Below, piece by piece: positions 54,342 through 63,211 of a stretch of DNA of 64,000 nucleotides. Source of the stretch: Ktedonosporobacter rubrisoli (GTDB lineage: Bacteria > Chloroflexota > Ktedonobacteria > Ktedonobacterales > Ktedonobacteraceae). The stretch's first letter is position 1, and each line of letters starts with the position of its first letter. The position numbers and the translations under genes were made by a program. The stretch covers positions 9,672,001-9,736,000 of the forward strand of contig NZ_CP035758.1 of the NCBI RefSeq assembly GCF_004208415.1, in the 5' to 3' direction. Below the pieces are notes generated by a model. It had not been told where the DNA came from. It searched no databases and saw only the letters and a program-made list of their open reading frames with translations.

Positions 54342-55562
54342 GTGTCGAGATCAAAAGATATTGAATATCTCTTAAGACGAGGGGTAGCACAGGTCGAGAA
54401 GGAAGCCGATCTGCGCCGCATGCTTGTTGAAGGGAATAAGGGAGAGCCTCTTAGGGTCAAGCTGGGCGTTGATCCCACGCATTATGAATTGACGATTGGG
54501 CACGCTGTGGTTTTCCGTAAGCTGCGCCAGTTCCAGCGTCTGGGGCATAAAACAGTTCTGGTTATTGGTGACTGGACGGCGCGCCTTGGCGATCCCAGTG
54601 GAAGAGAAGAGGCCCGCAAGCCCTTAACGGAAGAACAGGTCAATGCCAATGCCTCTACCTACCTTGAGCAGTTCTTCCGCATCGTTGATCGTGAGCAGAC
54701 GGAGATACGTCGGCAGAGCGAGTGGTTCGATAAGTTTGCGCTTGGCGATGCGATTAAGCTGTTGGGTTATAAGACCGTAGCCCAGATGTTAGAGCGCGAC
54801 GATTTCTCAAAACGTTATAAGAGTGGTATTGAAATTTATCTTGCTGAGTTTATGTATCCGCTTTTGCAAGCCTATGACTCGGTAGCGCTACGGGCAGATG
54901 TGGAGATTGGCGGTACTGACCAGACCTTTAATCTATTGGTTGGACGCGAGCTACAGCCGTCCTTTGGGCAGGCTTCCCAGCAGATCTTGACAGTCAATCT
55001 GATCGTGGGATTAGACGGCGTGAAGAAGATGGGCAAGTCGCTTGATAATTATATTGCGATTACGGCCCCGGCCAATGATATGTTTGGCAAATTGATGTCG
55101 TTGCCTGATCATGCCATGCGCATCTACTTTGAGGCGCTCACGGATGTCTCTGATGAGGAGCTCAATGAGTTTGAGCAGAAGATAGCTGAAGGGACACTCA
55201 ATCCGCGCGATGTGAAATTACGGATGGCGCGCGAGATTGTTACGGAGTTCCATGATGGACAGGCGGCAGAGCAGGCTCAAGAGGCCTTCATTCGTCAGTT
55301 CTCTGAGCGCAAAGTGCCCAGCGATATACCTGAATATCGCCTCAGCGCGCCAAAAAATATTGTTGAGCTGATAGCCGAGGCGAAGCTGGCGGCCAGCAAT
55401 AATAAGGCACGCGAGTTGATTCGGCAAGGGGGCGTTCAATTCTTGCCGACCGGTGAAATGAGCAAGGCAGAGCGCGTGGCCGATCCTGAATTTATCGTAC
55501 CCGCTTTAGATGGAGCTGTCCTTAAAGTTGGCAAGCGTCAGTATATCCGCATCAGAGCGTAG
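54342..55562 (+). CDS. tyrS: Tyrosyl-tRNA synthetase
   Basis: 406 residues. GTG start at 54342 with GGGAGG five bases before. The HIGH motif is in HYELTIGHAVVFR, the DPSG block is GDWTARLGDPSG, and the KMSKS site reads KKMGKSLDN. A C-terminal S4-like RNA-binding domain (from IAEAKLAASNNKARELIRQGGVQF) is present. It charges tRNA-Tyr and belongs to the TyrS type with a GDPS loop and no T-box leader in view. It is preceded by a promoter-like site at 54269 and followed by a long inverted repeat (55568). Confidence 0.95.
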   Translation: MSRSKDIEYLLRRGVAQVEKEADLRRMLVEGNKGEPLRVKLGVDPTHYELTIGHAVVFRKLRQFQRLGHKTVLVIGDWTARLGDPSGREEARKPLTEEQVNANASTYLEQFFRIVDREQTEIRRQSEWFDKFALGDAIKLLGYKTVAQMLERDDFSKRYKSGIEIYLAEFMYPLLQAYDSVALRADVEIGGTDQTFNLLVGRELQPSFGQASQQILTVNLIVGLDGVKKMGKSLDNYIAITAPANDMFGKLMSLPDHAMRIYFEALTDVSDEELNEFEQKIAEGTLNPRDVKLRMAREIVTEFHDGQAAEQAQEAFIRQFSERKVPSDIPEYRLSAPKNIVELIAEAKLAASNNKARELIRQGGVQFLPTGEMSKAERVADPEFIVPALDGAVLKVGKRQYIRIRA

Positions 55563-55567
55563 GCGAG

Positions 55568-55636
55568 TACGTTAGTGGAGATATGTTTTGTGCCTTGCTA
55601 TGCTAAAAGAGAAAAGAAATGATCTCCATTAACGTA
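55568..55636. repeat. 15-bp inverted repeat around a 39-nt spacer, between tyrS and mtnP
   Basis: TACGTTAGTGGAGAT at 55568-55582 pairs with ATCTCCATTAACGTA at 55622-55636 with one G-U. No U-tract follows, so it is either an unusual terminator or a small repeat element. Confidence 0.5.
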
Positions 55637-55695
55637 TTTCATATAGCCTTTTGTAAGCTTTAAACTAAGAGAATTCGTAGCAGGAGGGCCAGATT

Positions 55696-56571
55696 ATGCC
55701 ACGGGCAACTATTGGTGTTATTGGCGGTAGTGGATTGTATCGCATGGAACAGATGACTGAGGTTGAAGAGGTGAAAGTCAAGACGCCCTTTGGTGATCCT
55801 AGCGATGTAATTACGATTGGGAAAGTTGCCGGCGTGCCAATGGCTTTTCTGCCACGTCATGGGCGCGGCCATCGTATCAATCCCAGCGCGATACCCGTGC
55901 GCGCAAATATCTGGGCCTTAAAGAGTCTTGGCGTAGAGTGGGTTATATCGGTTAGCGCGGTGGGCAGTCTGCGCGAAGAGATAGCGCCGCGTGATCTTGT
56001 CATTCCCGACCAGATTTTTGATCGCACGAAAAGCAGGGTTAATAGCTTCTTTGAGCAAGGGATAGTGGTACACTGCACCTTTGCCGATCCGTTCTGTCCA
56101 ACCCTGAGCAAGCTCTTGTTGGAGACGGCTCGCGAGCAGGGAGATGTGAAGGTCCATGCTGGCGGTACATATGTATGCATGGAAGGTCCGCTGTTCTCCA
56201 CAAGAGCCGAGTCAAATGTCTATCGTAAGCTGGGTATGGACATTATCGGCATGACGGCCCTGCCCGAAGCAAAACTGGCGCGTGAGGCTGAGCTATGCTA
56301 TGCCATGATTGCCTGCGCCACCGACTATGATTGCTGGCATACCTCAGAAGAGTCGGTGACCGTGGAGATGGTCATCAATAATCTGAGTGCCAATATCGCT
56401 AACGCCCAGCACATTCTGCAGCGTGTGGCTGAGCGTATTCCCGCAGAGCGCTCGCATGTCAACTGCGACTGTCAGCATGCTCTGGCAAATGCCATCATGA
56501 CTGATCGAGCGCAAATTCCGCAGGCCGTCAAAGAGCGCTATAGCTTGCTAATCGGCAAATATATGAGTTGA
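55696..56571 (+). CDS. mtnP: 5'-methylthioadenosine phosphorylase (MTAP type)
   Basis: 291 residues. VIGGSGLYRME, PRHGRGH, ISVSAVGSLREEI, YVCMEGPLFSTRAES and GMTALPEAKLAREAELCYA are typical of MTAP, which splits methylthioadenosine to adenine and MTR-1-phosphate in polyamine/methionine salvage. GGAGG lies nine bases before ATG 55696. It could also be a related purine phosphorylase, but the TAL-PEAK region favours MTAP. Its stop codon overlaps the -35 box of the SRP RNA promoter. Confidence 0.93.
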   Translation: MPRATIGVIGGSGLYRMEQMTEVEEVKVKTPFGDPSDVITIGKVAGVPMAFLPRHGRGHRINPSAIPVRANIWALKSLGVEWVISVSAVGSLREEIAPRDLVIPDQIFDRTKSRVNSFFEQGIVVHCTFADPFCPTLSKLLLETAREQGDVKVHAGGTYVCMEGPLFSTRAESNVYRKLGMDIIGMTALPEAKLAREAELCYAMIACATDYDCWHTSEESVTVEMVINNLSANIANAQHILQRVAERIPAERSHVNCDCQHALANAIMTDRAQIPQAVKERYSLLIGKYMS

Positions 56572-56596
56572 CAAAATCCCCGTCCAGGGGTAAAAT
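56568..56596 (+). promoter_or_regulatory. Promoter of SRP RNA gene
   Basis: TTGACA, 17 bases, TAAAAT: perfect -35 and five of six in -10. The -35 box overlaps the mtnP stop codon. Transcription should begin near 56603. Confidence 0.75.
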
Positions 56597-56602
56597 AGGG
56601 CT

Positions 56603-56815
56603 GTCTCGCAAAGGAAATATGTTCGAGTGGGACGGACCGATTTTCTTCCGGTCCTGTCGGTCGGCGTAATTGGGTCCTGCGCGGCAGATGTTCATGAACC
56701 CCGCCAGGTCCGTGAGGAAGCAACGGTAAATGGGCCTCTCTGGGTGTCGTGGGGTCGCCTGGTTACGCTGACCGGCAGGGCCGGGCGAAAGTCGGTTTTC
56801 TATGTCCCCTTTCTT
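56603..56815 (+). ncRNA. ffs: Signal recognition particle RNA (SRP RNA), large Gram-positive type
   Basis: The Ffh-binding hairpin is clear at 56696-56730: GAACCCCGCCAGGTCCG, then TGAGGAAGCAACGG, i.e. the symmetric and asymmetric loops of helix 8. GGGACGGACCGATTTTC (from ~56629) pairs distantly with GAAAGTCGG...TGTCCC (~56787-56808) to make the long helix 5. The first ~30 bases (GGGCTGTCTCG...) look like the Alu-type domain of large Bacillus-like SRP RNA. Ends are approximate. It works with Ffh to target membrane proteins. It precedes dnaX, the same order as scr-dnaX-ebfC-recR in Bacillus, which supports the call. Confidence 0.88.
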
Positions 56816-56873
56816 AGTTGTCAGGGGGTCGGTTCGTGGCCCGTCATATGGATCTATCGGCGGGAGTTGTTTT

Positions 56874-59045
56874 ATGGCCTCACAGTCTCTCTACCGCAAG
56901 TGGCGCTCTCAGACCTTCTCGGAAATGGTTGGTCAAGAGTTCGTCATTCGTACACTTAAGAATGCTCTCCACAGCGGCAATCTTGCCCATGCCTACCTCT
57001 TTGCCGGACCTAGAGGAACTGGTAAAACCAGCACTGCTCGACTTCTGGCTAAGACCATTAATTGCCTGAATCCTCAGGATGGCGAACCGTGTAACGAATG
57101 TGTGCAGTGCCGAGAAATTACCGCTGGCAATTCATTTAACGTCGTTGAGATCGATGCTGCCTCTAACCGCGGCATTGATAGCATCCGTGAATTGCGCGAA
57201 AAGGTAATGGTGCCGCCCTCGGCTGGCAAATATAAGGTCTATATCCTCGACGAAGCACACATGCTTACGACCGAAGCCTTCAATGCGTTGCTCAAGACTC
57301 TGGAAGAGCCACCCAATCACGCGATTTTTGTGATGGCAACCACAGATGTACATAAGATGTTGCCTACAGTATTGTCGCGTTGCCAGCGCTTCGATTTCAA
57401 GCGCTTTACTCTGCGCCAGATTGTTGAGCATCTGCAGTTTGTGGCTTCTCAGGAGCAGGTCACGCTGGAGAGTGGAGCGCCTGAGCTCATTGCGCGCGCT
57501 GCTGCAGGTGGCATGCGCGATGCTCTCAGTTTGCTGGATCAAGCGATAGCGTATTGCGGTCAGCACATTTCCCTTACCCAGGTGCAATCGATGCTGGGCG
57601 TGGCCGATCCGCGCGCTATCCAAAAGTTTATTGTGCATATTGCCAATCTCAATAGTGCAGAAGGTTTGCATCTGATTCATGAGCTGGCTGAAGCAGGGGC
57701 AGATCTGCGTCAGATTAATACCCAGGTTGCTGAATACTGGCGGGCTATGATGCTGGCTAAGGCGGGGGCCGATATCTCCGCGATTTTAGACAGTACAGAA
57801 GATGAGGTCCGCGAGATCCAACAAACTGCTCAGCTTTTCGAGCTACTGGAACTTGTTGAGTGTGCGCGCATATTTGCCCAGAATGATCTCATGCAGAAGA
57901 ATCAGGGCACTCCTCAGCTCGGTCTGGAACTGGCATTGTTGGCAAGTGTTGAGCTTCATCGACGCGGACAGGCGGGTTTACCGCCAGCTGCCACGCCTGC
58001 TGTAGCTGCGTCACCTGCTGCTCCTGCCCAGGCTCAATTTGGCAGAAGTACACCTGCGCCTCAGGCTCAGTTCAGCAGGAGCGCGCCAGCTCCACAGCCT
58101 CAGCCGCGTACGCAGCCGCCTGTAAATGGCGCTCTTCAGCCACCATCTCCTGCGAATACTGGCGAGGAGCAGATGCCCTCCGCGCTGTTTATGCCCATTG
58201 AAGAGGCGCCAGAAGAGATTCCCAAAGCTACAGAGGCGCCCATAAATGTGGAGAGCGCGCCAGCTTTTCCCCAACCTGTGGCCGTTCAGGCGTTCGTGCC
58301 GTCAGTGGAAGCGCTGCCGAATGGGCAGGATGCTGATAGTGGTGAGCGGCCTGCGCTAAATCCACCTTCTCTATCTGTGGAACAGGTAAAAGAGCAATGG
58401 GAGTCAATTAAGCGGCGCATCAAGACCAAGAGAGATGGGGCAATGATTGCGGCTCTGCTAAACGACTATACAGTAGTCGCTATAGAAGGTAGTGCGGAGC
58501 TCCCGATAGTTGTCCTCAAGGCCTCTTCCGATTTCCATTACAAAACCTTGTCGCAGAAAAATGAGCGCCAAAAGATTATTGAATGGGCTCTAAAGCTTCA
58601 ACTGGGCCAGGAGTGCCGTATCCGCTTGCTACCTCCTGGGGGAGGCGGCTTTGATAATGGGAGAAATTTCACTGGAAGTGGACCTTCTGCCCCGTTCTTG
58701 TCCACGGCTCCAGCCGGAGGAGGGGCGGCCTTCACTTCAGGGCCTTCTTCCCAGCCACAGAACAATCAGCCGGGCTTGCCCACGCAGGGGAGACCTGCCA
58801 ATAAGTTAGATTCTGCTCCCGTGGCCGCAGTAATGGATGCGATTGCGACTACCAACCATTCGCCACTTGCCAGAACAAGTGTAGTGAGAGAGAATACCAG
58901 TATAGGGTCAGGAAAAATTGTAGAAACTGTGCGACCAGAAGAGACTCGCCAGGAAACCGTCAAGCATAAGGCAACCAGTGACCCGGTTGTCCAGGAGGTC
59001 GTCAGGATGTTTAAAGGCGAGATCAAAGAATTTCATTTGAAGTAA
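56874..59045 (+). CDS. dnaX: DNA polymerase III subunit gamma/tau
   Basis: 723 residues. Walker A GPRGTGKTSTARLLAK, zinc motif C-x8-C-x2-C-x2-C (CLNPQDGEPCNECVQC), DEAH box ILDEAHMLT, SRC motif LSRCQRFDFKRF. The C-terminal ~330 residues are Pro/Ala/Gln-rich linker plus a tau-like domain (VKEQWESIKRRIKTKRDGAMIAALLND). It loads the beta clamp. I start at ATG 56874 (MASQSLYRKWRS, the standard N-terminus) with GGGAG upstream; a GTG frame from 56802 overlaps the SRP RNA and is not used. No frameshift slippery sequence for gamma was seen. Confidence 0.95.
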   Translation: MASQSLYRKWRSQTFSEMVGQEFVIRTLKNALHSGNLAHAYLFAGPRGTGKTSTARLLAKTINCLNPQDGEPCNECVQCREITAGNSFNVVEIDAASNRGIDSIRELREKVMVPPSAGKYKVYILDEAHMLTTEAFNALLKTLEEPPNHAIFVMATTDVHKMLPTVLSRCQRFDFKRFTLRQIVEHLQFVASQEQVTLESGAPELIARAAAGGMRDALSLLDQAIAYCGQHISLTQVQSMLGVADPRAIQKFIVHIANLNSAEGLHLIHELAEAGADLRQINTQVAEYWRAMMLAKAGADISAILDSTEDEVREIQQTAQLFELLELVECARIFAQNDLMQKNQGTPQLGLELALLASVELHRRGQAGLPPAATPAVAASPAAPAQAQFGRSTPAPQAQFSRSAPAPQPQPRTQPPVNGALQPPSPANTGEEQMPSALFMPIEEAPEEIPKATEAPINVESAPAFPQPVAVQAFVPSVEALPNGQDADSGERPALNPPSLSVEQVKEQWESIKRRIKTKRDGAMIAALLNDYTVVAIEGSAELPIVVLKASSDFHYKTLSQKNERQKIIEWALKLQLGQECRIRLLPPGGGGFDNGRNFTGSGPSAPFLSTAPAGGGAAFTSGPSSQPQNNQPGLPTQGRPANKLDSAPVAAVMDAIATTNHSPLARTSVVRENTSIGSGKIVETVRPEETRQETVKHKATSDPVVQEVVRMFKGEIKEFHLK

Positions 59046-59061
59046 GGAGTGTGATACTTTA

Positions 59062-59358
59062 ATGAACATGCGCGAAATTCAGAAGATGCAGCAGAGATTA
59101 ATGAAGCTGCAGGAAGAACTGGAGGCCAAGCAGTTTGTGGGCACGGCTGGCGGCGGGGCTGTAGCGGTCACCATGAGCGGTAAGTTTGAAGTTTCTGATG
59201 TCAAGATTGACCCCGAAGCTTTTAACGCTGAAGATATTGCCGAGTTGGAGGCAATGATAAAAGCTGCGGCCAAAGATGCCTTTGATAAGGCCACTGATGC
59301 ACAGCAAAAGCTTCTTAGCAGTGCAACTGGCGGCATGAAGATTCCTGGACTATTCTAA
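59062..59358 (+). CDS. ebfC: YbaB/EbfC-family nucleoid-associated protein
   Basis: 98 residues, standard length. Helix MNMREIQKMQQRLMKLQEELEAKQF and core VAVTMSGKFEVSDVKIDPEAF, ending SSATGGMKIPGLF. It binds DNA as a dimer. It sits between dnaX and recR (16- and 4-bp gaps), the conserved order in most bacteria. Confidence 0.95.
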   Translation: MNMREIQKMQQRLMKLQEELEAKQFVGTAGGGAVAVTMSGKFEVSDVKIDPEAFNAEDIAELEAMIKAAAKDAFDKATDAQQKLLSSATGGMKIPGLF

Positions 59359-59362
59359 AACA

Positions 59363-59974
59363 ATGAGCGAAATTGCACCACCAGTGGCAGCTCTCATTGA
59401 AGAGTTTGCCAAGCTGCCTGGGATTGGCGGAAAAACGGCACAGCGCCTTACCTTTTTCATTCTGCGTAGCCCAACCGATCAAGCTCGTCGCCTGGCTGAG
59501 GCGATTATGCGCGTGAAAGAAAGTATTGTCTATTGCTCACGCTGCTTTAACTTTACTGAGACAGATCCCTGTCCGATTTGTAGCAACCCTGCTCGCGATC
59601 AGGGAGTGATTTGTGTGGTGGAGAAACCTCTTGACGTCCTGGCTCTTGAGAAAACTGGCGTGCATAAGGGGGTGTACCATGTCCTGCATGGCGCCTTATC
59701 TCCTATGAATGGCATCGGGCGCAAAGATATTCGTATCGATGAACTTTTAAAACGTGTGAAGAGCGGAGAGGTGCGCGAGATAATCCTTGCGACAAACCCC
59801 AATACTGAAGGCGAACTTACAGCGCGCTATATCGAGCAGGATCTTAAGCGGGAGGCGGGCGTGTCTGGCCTGCGTATAACTACCCTGGCCCGCGGCTTGC
59901 CAACAGGAGGAGACCTTGAATACGCGGATGAGGGCACGCTAAGCCGAGCCCTCGAAGGGCGACGCGAGATGTAG
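59363..59974 (+). CDS. recR: Recombination protein RecR
   Basis: 203 residues. HhH LPGIGGKTAQRL, zinc finger CSRCFNFTETDPCPIC, TOPRIM VICVVEKPLDVLALE, and ATNPNTEGELTARYI. With RecO and RecF it loads RecA onto gapped DNA. Starts 4 bp after ebfC. The recA gene follows after a 367-bp gap with its own promoter. Confidence 0.95.
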   Translation: MSEIAPPVAALIEEFAKLPGIGGKTAQRLTFFILRSPTDQARRLAEAIMRVKESIVYCSRCFNFTETDPCPICSNPARDQGVICVVEKPLDVLALEKTGVHKGVYHVLHGALSPMNGIGRKDIRIDELLKRVKSGEVREIILATNPNTEGELTARYIEQDLKREAGVSGLRITTLARGLPTGGDLEYADEGTLSRALEGRREM

Positions 59975-60041
59975 GCAGAGGCCCTTCCCCTGGCATCTCC
60001 GCCGCTGCGCTCTTCTCTTAGTGGCCACTAGCCCATCTTGC

Positions 60042-60079
60042 TTGACATGCAGTAGAACTTATGGTACTCTTGTTCTACT
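60042..60079 (+). promoter_or_regulatory. recA promoter with SOS-like inverted repeat
   Basis: TTGACA at 60042, 17 bases, TACTCT as a weak -10. An exact 8-bp inverted repeat AGTAGAAC/GTTCTACT lies over the spacer and -10 (60051-60079). Within it, GTAC-N4-GTTC is one base off the Gram-positive LexA core GAAC-N4-GTTC. A DNA-damage operator is the likeliest role. Confidence 0.55.
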
Positions 60080-60341
60080 CCGGAGGTAGCAGAAGAGAGT
60101 GCTGGTTTCCGACTTTTCGCCCACGCTGAAGAATAGATACTTAGAGCATATGATTGGGAGATGCATAGCTTAACCAGGACACCCTTCGCATTCGTATCTG
60201 TCCTTGCCTGCTGCCGTGCATCTCACGAGAAGCTATAAAAGAGAGATTGAACAGCATCAAAAAGGAGGAACGCAGGGTTGGTGAAGCGGGATGGTCGCAA
60301 TCCAATCTGTATCTCACGCCCTGTTAAGTTAAGGAATGCCA

Positions 60342-61460
60342 ATGAGTAAGAAGGAAAAAGTCGCTGCAGACCGCAGTGCAGCTACTGCTGGTATGAGCGA
60401 GCGTGAGAAAGCGATAGATCTAGCGCTTACGCAGATCGAACGTCGCTTTGGCAAGGGCGCAATCATGAAGTTAGGAGAAGCGGCAAAGGTTCAGGTTGAC
60501 GCTATCCCAACTGGATCAATTGCTCTGGACCTGGCTCTGGGTATTGGAGGTGTGCCAAGGGGGCGCATAACGGAAATCTATGGCCCGGAGTCCTCTGGTA
60601 AGACAACCCTCTGCTTGCATGTCATTGCGGCTGCCCAGAAAGCCGGTGGTTATGCAGCCTTTGTCGACGCAGAGCACGCGCTTGATCCTATCTATGCGGC
60701 TCGCCTGGGGGTTGATACGGGTAATCTTCTCATCTCCCAGCCCGATACTGGTGAGCAGGCTCTAGAGATCGTTGACTCGCTCGTGCGTAGTAATGCTATC
60801 GATGTGATCGTCGTCGACTCTGTAGCCGCGCTGGTTCCACGGGCCGAAATTGAGGGCGAGATGGGCGACTCGCATGTCGGTTTGCAGGCACGTCTGATGA
60901 GCCAGGCGTTGCGTAAGCTCACGGGCGCGATCAGCAACTCTAATTGTGTTGTGATCTTTACTAACCAGCTTCGTGAGAAGATCGGCGTTATGTTTGGCAA
61001 TCCTGAGACTACGGCTGGTGGTAAGGCCTTGAAGTTCTATGCTTCTGTGCGCCTGGATATTCGTCGTACCGACTCTATTAAGCAGGGTCAGGATGTGGTT
61101 GGCAACCGTACCCGTGTGCGCGTGGTGAAGAATAAGGTGGCACCTCCCTTTAAGACTGCCGAGTTCGATATCATGTACAGCGAGGGCATTTCGCGCGAGG
61201 GCGGTTTGCTTGATCTTGGTCTGGAAATGGGGCTTGTTAAGAAGAGTGGGGCCTGGTTTACGGTCGGCGATATTCGTCTTGGCCAGGGCCGCGAGAATGC
61301 TAAAGAGTTCCTTCGCCAGAATACCGATGTCGCGGCCGCCATTGATGAGCAGATTCGTGGCAATATGATGGCCTTTAAGGCAGGCGAGATAGAGGAAGTT
61401 GAGGAGGAAGAAGAGGAAGAGCCAGAAGTTATCGCCGAGACGCTAACCGAAGAGGTATAA
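60342..61460 (+). CDS. recA: RecA recombinase
   Basis: 372 residues. Walker A GPESSGKTTL, YIDAEHALD-type AFVDAEHALD, DSVAALVPRAEIEGEMGD, MSQALRKL, and the KKSGAWF C-terminal block. An acidic C-tail (EVEEEEEEEPEV) is typical. Catalyses strand exchange and triggers LexA cleavage. ATG 60342 is preferred (AAGGA six bases before); ATG 60336 would put that site one base before the start. Long leader of about 265 bases after the promoter at 60042. A terminator follows. Confidence 0.97.
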   Translation: MSKKEKVAADRSAATAGMSEREKAIDLALTQIERRFGKGAIMKLGEAAKVQVDAIPTGSIALDLALGIGGVPRGRITEIYGPESSGKTTLCLHVIAAAQKAGGYAAFVDAEHALDPIYAARLGVDTGNLLISQPDTGEQALEIVDSLVRSNAIDVIVVDSVAALVPRAEIEGEMGDSHVGLQARLMSQALRKLTGAISNSNCVVIFTNQLREKIGVMFGNPETTAGGKALKFYASVRLDIRRTDSIKQGQDVVGNRTRVRVVKNKVAPPFKTAEFDIMYSEGISREGGLLDLGLEMGLVKKSGAWFTVGDIRLGQGRENAKEFLRQNTDVAAAIDEQIRGNMMAFKAGEIEEVEEEEEEEPEVIAETLTEEV

Positions 61461-61521
61461 AGGGCATAAGTCATTCCGAAGTTTTTTGCGCAGGAGTTAC
61501 CAGGGGCAATGCCTCTAGAGT

Positions 61522-61548
61522 GGGGATGAGGGCACTATGCTCATCCCC
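61522..61548 (+). terminator. Terminator of recA
   Basis: Perfect 9-bp stem GGGGATGAG/CTCATCCCC with a 9-nt loop, followed by TTTA; about 60 bp after the recA stop. Confidence 0.7.
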
Positions 61549-61558
61549 TTTACTCCTA

Positions 61559-61583
61559 CTGTGCTGTCGTCGGCAGCGCACAG
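61559..61583 (-). terminator. Possible terminator of the DUF4032 gene
   Basis: CTGTGC...GCACAG stem extended by TG/CA with a GC bulge; lies 15 bp after the minus-strand stop. The U-tract is weak. Confidence 0.45.
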
Positions 61584-61597
61584 AAATGAGGGATGAC

Positions 61598-63025
61598 TCA
61601 TGTCTTTTTTTCTGTGTTGGGCTGAGTCTGCTCAAGAATCTCTGGTAATTTCTGTTCAAGTTCTGGCGCGTTCAGCCGCACAAGCGGTCTTTCTTGCGTC
61701 GAGAGCAATGGTTCCAGTTCGTCTGTCTGAATCATGGGCGGCTCTAGAACCTCGGCTGCTGGCTCCAACTCGCGCCACCATTTGGCCAGTAAGGCAGGAT
61801 CGATCTCCCCCAAACTGCCTGTTTCCGCACGCTGCATGGACCAGGCCAGAAGCGCTTCGTCAAGCGGAACTTCATAGCCCGCCTTCTGGCTGAGCTTCCA
61901 TTTGTAGTCCATCACTGCAAAGTATGCCTTCATGGGGTCCTGCCCTTTAGTGAGATGACGGCGCAGCAAAAGAATCGCGGGAAGATGGTAGCGCGTATAC
62001 CAGTGGCGGGCTGCCTCTTCTATGCTGACGTCGCGCTTCTGTTGTTCGGCCATGATCATCTGATGACCCAGGATCATGTTATAAAAACGGCGCGCGTAAA
62101 TCCGGGGAACTGTGATATGGAGCAATTCATGAATGCGACGCTGGTACCAACCGGGCATCACTGTAGTGAGATGCTGAACGGCGTAGCCTGTTGCGCTGAG
62201 CAGAGAAAAGCCCCAACGATTCAGATTGCGTAGAAATTTTTGAGCCTGGTAAAACGTGCTGAAGCGATGTTGATCAGCAACATAGAGATGTTCCCGGCGT
62301 AGCCAGCGATAGCGCTGCATGAAGTAGCGAAAATCGCTATCGTCAAGCATCTGCTCATTTTCTGGTAGGCCGTGGGCCTGGCGTAAATCTTCAGCTTGCC
62401 AGGCTAATGACTCACCAAAGGCCGCTAAATCCTGCTGGCGTAGCCCTTCACTTACTGCACCTGGAAAAATCTCAGCAGTCTCGGCGTCTGCCATGATGCC
62501 GAGCACTGTTTTGCCATCTATGCGGATCAGTACGTTGGCCAGCGAAGGATCACCCCAGTAGATGCCGTGCTCGTGCAGCTCTACCATCAGTACGGCTACG
62601 GCCGAGAGGAGGCGCTGCTTTGTGCGCCTGGTAAAAGGGATGCGATAGAGCAAGGAGTGCGGTATGACGCGTGGCGCCAGTTGCGTGACTGTGTAGCCAC
62701 GATCCCCGCTGATGTATTGGGTTAGTCCGCCCAGACGAGATATAGATTGCGGGATTGCCTGCCCGGGGGCGGTTACGCTGCCAATAGGCGTGAGGGTGGG
62801 AATGCCGCGAAAGTTCACTTCGCGCAAGTTACGTATTTCCCGCTCTGCCATATGCGGCGTGGTCTCTTTGATGGCATAGCGAATTCCCATACGCTCTACA
62901 AAGACTACCGGGTGGCGCGATTCTCCTCGGCGAATGATCAATAGCTTGACACCTTGCTCGGGCCAGCCCTCTAAGGGAACGTGCCAGGGTAAGCCTTCCA
63001 GTCTGCGTTTATGTTCTGCGTTCAT
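61598..63025 (-). CDS. DUF4032 kinase-like protein
   Basis: 475 residues. N-terminal ~200 residues are a lipopolysaccharide-kinase-like fold: YAIKETTPHMAEREI (Lys and Glu of an ATP site), and the catalytic loop HEHGIYWGDPSLANVLIR (H-x-x-x-x-x-G-D-x-x-x-x-N) near residue 155, then MADAETAEIFPG where a DFG-like Asp stands. The remaining part (from about residue 260: WYQRRIHELLHITVPRIYARRFYNMILGHQ and KWKLSQKAGYEV) matches the DUF4032 helical domain. It could phosphorylate a sugar or protein; the substrate is unknown. It converges with recA and stands alone. Confidence 0.85.
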   Translation of the reverse strand: MNAEHKRRLEGLPWHVPLEGWPEQGVKLLIIRRGESRHPVVFVERMGIRYAIKETTPHMAEREIRNLREVNFRGIPTLTPIGSVTAPGQAIPQSISRLGGLTQYISGDRGYTVTQLAPRVIPHSLLYRIPFTRRTKQRLLSAVAVLMVELHEHGIYWGDPSLANVLIRIDGKTVLGIMADAETAEIFPGAVSEGLRQQDLAAFGESLAWQAEDLRQAHGLPENEQMLDDSDFRYFMQRYRWLRREHLYVADQHRFSTFYQAQKFLRNLNRWGFSLLSATGYAVQHLTTVMPGWYQRRIHELLHITVPRIYARRFYNMILGHQMIMAEQQKRDVSIEEAARHWYTRYHLPAILLLRRHLTKGQDPMKAYFAVMDYKWKLSQKAGYEVPLDEALLAWSMQRAETGSLGEIDPALLAKWWRELEPAAEVLEPPMIQTDELEPLLSTQERPLVRLNAPELEQKLPEILEQTQPNTEKKT

Positions 63026-63211
63026 CTGAAATTGGATGCATGTATTCTGCTTAGCTATGGCAACCTCCCTTGAGCTGTGATATAAAATTCGTATATTTCA
63101 CTAGTGTGATCATAGCATCCAAGCTTGCTTTCCTGCAAACAGAGGCATCCGTGTCGGTAGAGAGTTATCGCGTGCGTTAGCTCTTTTAGAACTTCTAAAT
63201 GAGAGGACAGT

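Noticed and set aside
56802..56873. Upstream GTG extension of dnaX
   Set aside because: It overlaps the end of the SRP RNA and the sequence before MASQSLYRKW has no conservation; ATG 56874 has a ribosome site.
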